11,579 bases of DNA, taken from Syntrophaceae bacterium UBA2192 (GTDB lineage Bacteria; Desulfobacterota; Syntrophia; Syntrophales; UBA2192). Every line of letters begins with the position of its first letter. Position 1 is the stretch's first letter. A program made the position numbers and the translations under genes. The notes beneath the pieces are model-generated. The model saw only the letters and a program-made list of their open reading frames with translations. It ran no database searches and was not told where the DNA came from. Positions 6,858 to 11,579 of the stretch are shown in pieces. The stretch lies in contig DCVI01000095.1 of assembly GCA_002327315.1 (NCBI GenBank), positions 1 through 11,579 of the forward strand, read 5' to 3'.

Positions 6858-7202
6858 ATGAAAGGTCGCCCGAAAAAACCTCCCGTCCCCATACGCTTTC
6901 CTGTCCTGGTGGATGACTGCCCCTGCACGCAGACGCGCTGCCACCGCCACGGAAACTGCGTGGAGTGCATCCGCGTGCACCGCACGAGGCAGGAGCACAT
7001 TCCCGAGTGCCTCCAGGAGATGTTTCGCAGCCGGGTCAGAGAGCTGGCCGCACTGGTGGAATACGACGTCCGCGATCTGAGGCGGACCCCGGCATTCTGG
7101 GATGAGCGCCTGGGGAAAGAAACCCCGCCCCCTTCGCTGCGGCAAGGGGGAGTCGCGGCGAAGAAACCATCGGGAAAACGAGTGGCGGCAAAACGGAAGT
7201 AG
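6858..7202 (+). CDS. Small Cys/His-rich protein with lysine-rich tail, unknown function
   Basis: I do not recognise a named function. The 114-residue product has a compact Cys/His cluster at about 21-51, CPCTQTRCHRHGNCVECIRV followed by HRTRQEHIPECLQ. Cysteines sit at 21, 23, 28, 34, 37 and 51, and His at 29, 31, 41 and 47, which looks like a metal-binding (zinc or Fe-S) knuckle. Short proteins with a similar CxC...HGxCxxC...H...P.C layout occur as uncharacterised cytosolic proteins in anaerobes (from memory). A helical middle (about 52-86) leads to a basic Ala/Lys tail, GGVAAKKPSGKRVAAKRK, like histone H1 or HU tails, which hints at nucleic-acid contact. There is no signal peptide or membrane segment. 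GAGG lies 5 bases before the ATG. It is divergent from the dehydrogenase gene and 77 bp upstream of the mgtC fragment, with which it may be co-transcribed. Confidence 0.75.
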   Translation: MKGRPKKPPVPIRFPVLVDDCPCTQTRCHRHGNCVECIRVHRTRQEHIPECLQEMFRSRVRELAALVEYDVRDLRRTPAFWDERLGKETPPPSLRQGGVAAKKPSGKRVAAKRK

Positions 7203-7279
7203 CCGAACTGGGAAAAGAGAAACGCGGGAATCCTCACGGTCATCGAGAATACCGGATTCATGGGATAGGGGGGTCAGCG

Positions 7280-7552
7280 ATGAACAAGGAAACGGTCGAT
7301 ATTCTCGTCCACCTGCTTGTGGCCATGGTGGCAGGCGGGCTGATCGGGCTCGAGCGGAGCTATTACGGACGGCCTGCGGGATTTCGAACCCACACCCTGG
7401 TCTGCATGGCTTCGAGTCTCCCGATGCTTGTAACCATATACCAGCGGGACTGGTTTATCGGATTCAGGCTTCCCCATTTTTTTATCGTGAATGTCCATGA
7501 TTTCTCTCGGCGCGGATCTTTTGATTGCAGATCCGTTTTGTGCCCGGCCTGA
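7280..7552 (+). pseudogene. mgtC: Truncated MgtC/SapB-family membrane protein (N-terminal remnant)
   Basis: Residues 1-58 match the start of the MgtC/SapB family: a hydrophobic segment HLLVAMVAGGLIGLER, the signature YYGRPAGFRTHTLVCM, and a second segment SSLPMLVTIYQRDW. Intact family members go on for about 100 or more residues with the FLGAG and TTAASIW motifs. None of these appears downstream in any plus-strand frame before the terminator at 7677. After Trp58 (about 7453) the reading frame continues into unrelated sequence (FIGFRLPHFF...) and stops at 7552. This fits an internal deletion or rearrangement that removed the rest of the gene. GGGGGG lies 6 bases before the ATG, so a 90-residue peptide could still be made. 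The remnant call is firm; whether the peptide has a role is unknown. Confidence 0.75.
7513..7539 (+). terminator. Weak hairpin at the end of the mgtC fragment
   Basis: CGGATC (7513-7518) and GATCCG (7530-7535) form a perfect 6-bp stem with an 11-base loop, followed directly by TTTT on the plus strand. It falls inside the 3' end of the truncated mgtC frame. It could be a terminator left over from, or brought in by, the rearrangement. The short stem makes it only tentative. Confidence 0.35.
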
Positions 7553-7676
7553 CGGATCGGTCTGCGCACGGCACGGGAAATGATATGCGATCCTGCCGGT
7601 TAAATCTCAGGCGTTTTATTGCTGCAGGCCTGCCGGGCTGTCCAAACCGGCATTTTCGGTTGCCGGGGGATGCTGG

Positions 7677-7715
7677 AAAAAAAGGAGGGATCCCGAGCGG
7701 AATCCCTCCTTTTTC
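7677..7715. terminator. Bidirectional rho-independent terminator
   Basis: AAAAAGGAGGGAT (7679-7691) and ATCCCTCCTTTTT (7702-7714) form a perfect 13-bp stem with a 10-base loop. A-runs and T-runs at the two ends give a U-tract in either direction. It ends the HU gene 27 bases after its stop and also blocks read-through from the plus-strand mgtC fragment. Confidence 0.9.
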
Positions 7716-7741
7716 TTTGCCTGTTAAAAAGTGAACAGAGC

Positions 7742-8011
7742 TTACTTCACGGCATCCTTGAACCCCTTGCCAGCCGTGAACTTCGGCACTTTCTTCGCCT
7801 TCACCTTGATCATGTCGCCGGTCTGAGGGTTGCGGGCCTTCCGTGCCGCCCGTTTCGCAACGGAGAACGTCCCGAATCCGGCGACGGCCACCTTGTCCCC
7901 CTTCTTCAGTGCCTTCTGGATGGCTCCGAACACGGCATCGACGGCTGCGGCCGCCTCCTTCTTTACACACACGACCTTTGCCACTTCATTGATCAGTTCC
8001 GCTTTGTTCAT
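7742..8011 (-). CDS. hup: HU-type DNA-binding protein (DNABII family)
   Basis: This 89-residue basic protein has the full DNABII fold signature. The N-terminus MNKAELINEVAK forms the dimerising helices. GDKVAVAGFGTFSV leads into the beta arm with the DNA-intercalating proline in ARNPQTGDMI, and it ends PKFTAGKGFKDAV. Members are dimeric nucleoid proteins that bend DNA and can assist promoter looping and replication. Length is typical, and no extra tail is present. A Cys at about 15 (KVVCVKK) is uncommon in HU. AGGAGG lies 5 bases before the ATG at 8011. It sits downstream of the carboxyltransferase gene in the same direction with an 88-bp gap and ends at a strong terminator. HU is preferred over IHF by its sequence, but the HU subtype is not assignable. 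Confidence 0.95.
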   Translation of the reverse strand: MNKAELINEVAKVVCVKKEAAAAVDAVFGAIQKALKKGDKVAVAGFGTFSVAKRAARKARNPQTGDMIKVKAKKVPKFTAGKGFKDAVK

Positions 8012-8050
8012 CGTTTCCTCCTTTCATGGGATTTAAGCGTTTCACACAAG

Positions 8051-8081
8051 ATCATATCTCATTTCCTGACGATCCTGTCAT
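8051..8081 (-). promoter_or_regulatory. Candidate promoter for the HU gene
   Basis: On the minus strand TATGAT (8051-8056, 5 of 6 matches to the -10) lies 19 bases from ATGACA (8076-8081, 5 of 6 matches to the -35). The spacing is longer than ideal. No terminator is visible between the carboxyltransferase stop and here, so read-through may add to HU expression. Confidence 0.35.
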
Positions 8082-8099
8082 CATGAAATTGGTGATATT

Positions 8100-9524
8100 C
8101 TAACGAGCATCTCCCGGCCTGACGCCCTCGGGCATCGGTTCCGCTCCGTACTTCCATTTCAGGAACTGCTCGCCTGACGTCTGATAGAGGACGTACGTCA
8201 AAAGGTCTTCTTCCGTTCTTGCCAGATCGCCGAGCTTGCGCCGGGCAGCCTCCATTTCCGGTTTGAGATGGTTAGCGGGCCGGTCCGTGATCCATATCCC
8301 CTGGCCGGAGCCGCGCAATGCCATTTCGCGGACCTGCGGGTCGATACCGGCGGGCGTTTTTCCATAGAGCCCGAACAGCAGGTCGCGAAACTGGTTGCTG
8401 ACGGTCCGGTATCTCCCCGCAAGCACATTCATGACGGCCTGCGAACCGATGATCTGCGACGTCGGGGTCACGAGCGGCGGCATCCCCGCCTCTTTTCTGA
8501 CCACCTGGATTTCCTGCTGAACCTCGGGGAGGCGATCGAGGGCATTCATCTCCTTGAGCTGGCTTACGAGGTTGGAGACCATCCCGCCGGGAATCTGGTG
8601 CGCGATCACGTTCTCGTCGATGAGTGACAGGGTGTTTGCGGCCAGGTGTTTTTGATACCGGGGGGCAATGGATTCCAGGTATTTGCCGATCTCCAAAAGG
8701 CGGCTCATCTGCATCCCCGGGTCGCGCTCGGTGCCTTCCAGGGTCAGCAGAAGCGGCTCTACCGGCGGCATCGACGTGCGCATGGCGTAAGGGGCGACAC
8801 AGGTATCCACGATGTCCACCCCCGCCTCGACGGCCTTCAGGCATGTCATCGATCCCATGCCGCTCGTGTAATGGGTGTGCAGGTGCAGGGGGACCTTGAC
8901 GGCCTTCTTCAGCTCGGTGAAGAGCTCGTAGGCATCGTAGGGGGCCATGATGCCGGCCATGTCCTTGATGCAGATCGAGTCAGCCCCCATCTCCTCGAGG
9001 CTCTTGGCCTTCGAGACGTAATAGGACAGGTTGAAGACTTCGCCGCCGAGATGCCTCTCCGTGAGGGAGTACACGACGGCGCCTTCGAAATGCTTCCCGT
9101 TTGCCTTGATGCAAGCGGCGCAGGTCTCGATGTTCCGAAGGTCATTGAGCGCGTCGAAAACGCGGAAAATGTCAATCCCGATCGCGCATGCCCGATCGAC
9201 AAATGCCCGGACGACGTCGTCGGCGTAGTGGCGATAGCCCACGAGGTTCTGACCTCGCAGGAGCATCGAAAAGGGTGTTTTTTTGATATGGCGTTTGAGG
9301 ATGCGCGGTCTCTCCCAGGGGTCCTCGCCCAGGAAGCGGTGCATTGCGTCAAAGGTCGCCCCGCCCCACACCTCCATGGCCCAGAATCCGACCTCGTCCA
9401 TTGCCTCGGCAATGGGGATCATGTCCTCCGTCGTCATCCGGGTTGCGTAGATGGACTGGTGGCCGTCCCGGAATGTGTTGTCCTGGATCTTCAGTGGATT
9501 TCCGGCGTTCTGCTTGATGCTCAT
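8100..9524 (-). CDS. pycB: Stand-alone carboxyltransferase subunit (pyruvate carboxylase B / oxaloacetate decarboxylase alpha / transcarboxylase 5S type)
   Basis: This 474-residue TIM-barrel enzyme exchanges CO2 between carboxybiotin and pyruvate/oxaloacetate. The metal-ligand Asp is in IQDNTFRDGHQS (about 15), the lysine that is carbamylated in this family is in CIKDMAG (about 187), and the HTH metal ligands are in HLHTHYTSG (about 216 and 218). Other family motifs are MEVWGGATFDAMHRFLGEDPWER, LRGQNLVGYRHYADDVV, FRVFDALND and HQIPGGMVSNL. The chain ends after the conserved carboxylase domain and has no C-terminal biotinyl domain, since no AMKM lysine motif is present. It must therefore work with a separate biotin carrier, as the 5S subunit of transcarboxylase does. 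It is flanked by a terminator upstream and lies between the acetate-transporter and HU genes, so it is probably transcribed alone. The ATG at 9524 has only a distant GAGG. Which complex it serves cannot be told here. Confidence 0.88.
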   Translation of the reverse strand: MSIKQNAGNPLKIQDNTFRDGHQSIYATRMTTEDMIPIAEAMDEVGFWAMEVWGGATFDAMHRFLGEDPWERPRILKRHIKKTPFSMLLRGQNLVGYRHYADDVVRAFVDRACAIGIDIFRVFDALNDLRNIETCAACIKANGKHFEGAVVYSLTERHLGGEVFNLSYYVSKAKSLEEMGADSICIKDMAGIMAPYDAYELFTELKKAVKVPLHLHTHYTSGMGSMTCLKAVEAGVDIVDTCVAPYAMRTSMPPVEPLLLTLEGTERDPGMQMSRLLEIGKYLESIAPRYQKHLAANTLSLIDENVIAHQIPGGMVSNLVSQLKEMNALDRLPEVQQEIQVVRKEAGMPPLVTPTSQIIGSQAVMNVLAGRYRTVSNQFRDLLFGLYGKTPAGIDPQVREMALRGSGQGIWITDRPANHLKPEMEAARRKLGDLARTEEDLLTYVLYQTSGEQFLKWKYGAEPMPEGVRPGDAR

Positions 9525-9565
9525 CCGGTGAGGTGACCTCGCTTTCCCGTCGAAGGCGACTACGG

Positions 9566-9595
9566 CATATACAGGTTAACAGGAAACAGCGGCAA
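9566..9595 (-). promoter_or_regulatory. Tentative promoter for the carboxyltransferase gene
   Basis: On the minus strand TTGCCG (9590-9595) and TATATG (9566-9571) are separated by 18 bases, each matching consensus at 4 of 6 positions. They lie about 40-70 bases upstream of the start, within a 233-bp gap that otherwise holds only the terminator at 9692-9730. Confidence 0.3.
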
Positions 9596-9691
9596 CAGGA
9601 ACGGATGCATGTTACCACATTTCTTCGCGGAGGTCTCCATCAGGGGAAATTCATTCAATGAAATGCACTGCCGGACACGTCATGAAATTCA

Positions 9692-9730
9692 AAGAGAAAA
9701 GGCAGGTCGTTTCGACCTGCCTTTTCTCTT
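9692..9730. terminator. Strong rho-independent terminator after the acetate-transporter gene
   Basis: AGAGAAAAGGCAGGTCG (9693-9709) pairs perfectly with CGACCTGCCTTTTCTCT (9713-9729). One more A-T pair outside gives an 18-bp stem with a 3-base loop. T-rich arms occur on both strands. It lies 28 bases past the transporter stop and insulates the downstream carboxyltransferase gene. Confidence 0.9.
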
Positions 9731-9757
9731 ACGCTTAAAAAGCTTCAGAAGCCCGGC

Positions 9758-10351
9758 TTATTTGATGAAAGGGGCCGGGAGCGGGTAGATCACGCGGCCG
9801 AAGACGGTGTTGCAGACCACGGCGCCGGCGATGTAGATGCCCATCCAGCCGGACGCAATCAGGAGCCAGCCGACAAGCGGCTTGCCGATTGCGGGGTCGA
9901 TCTTGCCCAGGTCGAGGCCCACGATGGTCCACAGGGCGATGTCGACGAAAACGACCAGGAAAAAGATGATCTTGTTGCCTTTCAGGTAGGCGGGGGTCAC
10001 GAGAGTCAGGAAGCCGGCCCCGGCCATCCAGGTCCATCCCTCCACGTAGGCGTGGGGGGCCATGCCGAATTTGATCATGAGGAACTTCGACAGAACGCTC
10101 AGCGAGGCGCCGAACATGAAGAAGGCCGAGAAGAACAGAAAGACGTTGCCGCCGGTGATGTTGTGATCCTTCAATTCCATGACGGCCGTCGTGTACTGGA
10201 CGACACCGCCGCCGACGAGCCACGCAAACAGGATGGGCAGGCCTTCCGGCTTGACCCAGCCAAGAAATACTGCTGCGAAACCAAAACAGGCCACTGCGAG
10301 TGCAGCCAGACCGGCGGGTGCCGGGGTGGCGAAGGTATGTTCCTGTGCCAT
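9758..10351 (-). CDS. satP: Acetate/succinate transporter, AceTr (GPR1/FUN34/SatP) family
   Basis: This 197-residue integral inner-membrane protein has six hydrophobic segments at about 12-33, 37-57, 68-92, 106-120, 128-147 and 160-183, the length and topology of bacterial AceTr proteins. The family moves acetate and other short monocarboxylates or succinate, probably as a hexameric channel or proton-linked carrier. The N-terminal signature, usually NPAPLGL, reads TPAPAGL here (9-15), with two changes in a conserved spot. VQYTTAVMELKDHNITGGNVF matches the conserved loop after segment 2. GGGAGG lies about 10 bases before the ATG at 10351. It is preceded by a sigma-54 promoter and a sigma-54 activator gene, and it ends in a strong terminator, so it appears to be monocistronic and inducible. 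The family is sure; the exact substrate is not. Confidence 0.88.
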   Translation of the reverse strand: MAQEHTFATPAPAGLAALAVACFGFAAVFLGWVKPEGLPILFAWLVGGGVVQYTTAVMELKDHNITGGNVFLFFSAFFMFGASLSVLSKFLMIKFGMAPHAYVEGWTWMAGAGFLTLVTPAYLKGNKIIFFLVVFVDIALWTIVGLDLGKIDPAIGKPLVGWLLIASGWMGIYIAGAVVCNTVFGRVIYPLPAPFIK

Positions 10352-10683
10352 GATAACGAGTCCTCCCTTTTTCAGTATGAATTGATGAATGGGTAAAAAA
10401 TAAATGATAAAACAAAAAAAATTTCGATAACCCGCGGAAAGCCGGGATCATGATGGCTTTCCTTTCCCAATGCTCTCTCTTTTTCACCCCCTTTCGTACT
10501 GGACTAGACTCATTTTCGATAACAATCTATCGATTCCCTTCAGGGTTCCGTGCGTCTTTGAGTTTCTAAATTCCTTGCACCTTGGCGCGAGGAATTTTAA
10601 TACACGTGTCCGGTGTACAGAATCAACGGGGAGGAGAGGAGCTCTGCACAACCGATCCCGGGAAAAATTTTGATCAGGAATCA
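10352..10683 (-). other. Long structured leader upstream of the acetate-transporter gene
   Basis: If transcription starts about 12 bases after the -12 element, the leader is about 330 nt. No credible gene lies in it; the one open frame (10484-10750) runs through the promoter. Stem-loops seen: GGAAAGCC (10436-10443) with GGCTTTCC (10455-10462), and AAATTCCT (10568-10575) with AGGAATTT (10590-10597). An alternative CCCG/CGGG pairing (10431-10434 with 10443-10446) overlaps the first stem. A very AT-rich tract follows at about 10394-10425, including a T8 run on the transcribed strand. No known riboswitch class is recognised. Confidence 0.5.
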
Positions 10684-10693
10684 TCTTGCATAG

Positions 10694-10710
10694 AGCAAGG
10701 GAAGTGCCAA
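10694..10710 (-). promoter_or_regulatory. Sigma-54 (-24/-12) promoter for the acetate-transporter gene
   Basis: The minus strand reads TTGGCACTTCCCTTGCT. This matches the sigma-54 consensus TTGGCACGNNNNTTGCW at all specified positions but one (T in place of G after CAC), with the invariant GG and GC ten bases apart. It points toward the transporter gene, and a sigma-54 activator is encoded just upstream on the same strand. The predicted start is near 10683. Confidence 0.85.
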
Positions 10711-10720
10711 AACGAAAACC

Positions 10721-10857
10721 GGTATTTCGACGGACCGGGTTCTCCGGCATCGGCGCGGGACCGAAGGCATAATCCTCTTTGAGACAAGAACGTTACGGGT
10801 GATTCGGTCTTGCAGGATTCGTTGCGGAAAGATCGCGACGGGTGTTTCGGCGGGCCG
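10721..10857. repeat. Pair of 17-bp direct repeats, candidate activator-binding sites
   Basis: GGTATTTCGACGGACCG (10721-10737) and GGTGTTTCGGCGGGCCG (10841-10857) agree at 14 of 17 positions, and all three differences are A/G. They are 120 bp apart, about 11 helical turns. Each contains or abuts a short dyad: CCGGT-N10-ACCGG at 10719-10738, and TCGGC-GG-GCCGA at 10847-10858. They lie between the activator gene stop and the -24 element, the usual place for upstream activating sequences of sigma-54 promoters. Function is inferred from position. Confidence 0.45.
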
Positions 10858-10899
10858 ACAGGCGTTAAATGTTTTAACAGGTGATGAAATCGTAAGCGT

Positions 10900-11579
10900 T
10901 CATTTTTTCAACAGGTCGAGCCGTTTCATCTGGTGATAGAGGGCCAGGCGGGAAAGGCCGAGTGCCCGGGCCGCCTCGGATTTGTTGCCGCCGCTTCTCT
11001 GCAGGGCCCTGTGGATCATGCCTGACTGGAACTCTCTCGTGAGCGCCTGGTAGTCGGCAGCGCTCCCTTCATCGAGGAAATCGGCCGAGTTCGGAACGAG
11101 GGGTTTTTTCCCGTTGCCGCTGCGCTTCAGGATTTCCGGCGGCAGGTTGCCCGGCGTGATGCTCGCGCCGTCCTCCAGGATCATGATCCTCTCGACGGTG
11201 TTGAGCAACTCGCGCACGTTACCGGGCCATTCGTACCGGACAAGCAGCTCCCGCGCCTCGTCGGACACTGTCTTGACGGGTTTGCGAAGCTCCCTGCTGT
11301 AATGGTGGATGAAGTGTTCGACGAGCGGCATGACATCGGCGTTGCGCTCGTGCAGCGTGGGCAGTTGAATGTTGATCACGTTGAGCCGGTAATAGAGATC
11401 CTGCCGGAATGCGCCGCTCTCGACGGCCGCTTTCAGGTCCCTGTTGGTTGCGGCGATGATGCGCGTGTCCACCTCCAGGCTTTTTGTGCCGCCGACCCGC
11501 CTGAACGTTTTTTCCTCGAGCACCTGGAGGACCTTGGCCTGCAGGGCCGGATGCATCTCGCCGATTTCATCCAGGAAGA
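10900..11579 (-). CDS. Sigma-54-dependent transcriptional activator, C-terminal part (cut by window edge)
   Basis: The frame is open to the window edge, so the N-terminus, including any sensor or receiver domain and the GAFTGA loop, is missing. Visible AAA+ elements start at the Walker B segment FLDEIGEM at the edge, then sensor I in RIIAATNRD, the arginine-finger region FRQDLYYRLNVI, and the sensor II region WPGNVRELLNTVERI. A linker of about 45 residues leads to a Fis-type helix-turn-helix near the C-terminus, ALQRSGGNKSEAARALGLSRLALYHQMKRLDLL. Such proteins use ATP to remodel sigma-54 RNA polymerase from upstream binding sites. It is on the same strand as the acetate-transporter gene 548 bp downstream, and the gap holds a sigma-54 promoter and paired repeats. 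It is therefore likely the direct activator of that gene. The input signal cannot be read from this part. Confidence 0.93.
   Translation of the reverse strand, partial: FLDEIGEMHPALQAKVLQVLEEKTFRRVGGTKSLEVDTRIIAATNRDLKAAVESGAFRQDLYYRLNVINIQLPTLHERNADVMPLVEHFIHHYSRELRKPVKTVSDEARELLVRYEWPGNVRELLNTVERIMILEDGASITPGNLPPEILKRSGNGKKPLVPNSADFLDEGSAADYQALTREFQSGMIHRALQRSGGNKSEAARALGLSRLALYHQMKRLDLLKK

Noticed and set aside
7742..8011. Reading the HU gene as an IHF subunit
   Set aside because: The product lacks the IHF-type C-terminal extension, and its arm and C-terminal sequence follow the HU pattern.
8646..9536. A 296-codon plus-strand frame opposite the carboxyltransferase gene
   Set aside because: The minus strand encodes well-conserved carboxyltransferase motifs over the same bases; the plus-strand product is motif-free.
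10484..10750. An 88-codon minus-strand frame upstream of the acetate-transporter gene
   Set aside because: It spans the sigma-54 promoter and one of the direct repeats, lacks a clear ribosome site, and shows no family resemblance.
1..11579. CRISPR arrays, tRNA or rRNA genes, insertion sequences and toxin-antitoxin pairs
   Set aside because: No regularly spaced repeats, cloverleaf sequences, transposase motifs or paired small stress genes were seen on either strand.

Overview
This is an 11.6 kb stretch of a GC-rich (roughly 60% by eye) Gram-negative bacterial chromosome. The gene mix is an acetate-transporter-family protein with its own sigma-54 promoter, a biotin-free pyruvate carboxylase/transcarboxylase-type subunit, PerR next to katG, and a dispersed stem-loop repeat inside an operon. 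That best fits an anaerobic deltaproteobacterium (Desulfobacterota, perhaps Syntrophales-like). The assignment is inference, because no taxonomic marker gene is present. Apart from one small protein and an mgtC stub, every gene reads on the minus strand, so transcription runs mostly from high to low coordinates.

Layout from low to high coordinates. At 1-277 is the N-terminus of catalase-peroxidase KatG, cut by the window edge. Upstream of it (430-885) is a Fur-family regulator of the PerR type. Each gene has a Fur/PerR-like operator over its promoter, which makes an auto-regulated peroxide-stress module. At 1086-5143 is a three-gene ABC importer: binding protein, fused permease and ATPase, in that order of transcription. 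It belongs to the ferric-iron / 2-aminoethylphosphonate / sugar-phosphate group, and its substrate is not settled. Its two intercistronic gaps hold an 11-bp GC-rich stem-loop (after the binding protein) and a 140-bp nested inverted-repeat element (before the ATPase). Upstream, at 5278-6768, is a large divergent member of the glycerol-1-phosphate dehydrogenase / iron-type alcohol dehydrogenase family.

From about 6769 a divergent promoter region serves a plus-strand gene for a Cys/His-rich small protein with a lysine-rich tail (6858-7202). This is followed by an MgtC/SapB-family N-terminal fragment that loses similarity after about residue 58 (7280-7552). A strong bidirectional terminator separates these from the minus-strand HU gene (7742-8011). 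Next comes a stand-alone carboxyltransferase subunit (8100-9524) and then an 18-bp-stem terminator.

The right end is a coherent regulatory unit. A sigma-54 activator gene (10900 to the edge) is followed by two spaced 17-bp repeats, a near-perfect -24/-12 promoter (10694-10710), a leader of about 330 nt with stem-loops, and an acetate-transporter-family (AceTr/SatP) gene (9758-10351). The simplest reading is that the adjacent activator drives acetate or short-chain carboxylate transport through sigma-54. No previously unknown multi-gene system is evident. The most noteworthy points are this sigma-54 unit, the dehydrogenase-transporter pairing, the nested repeat within the transporter operon, and the small Cys-rich protein.
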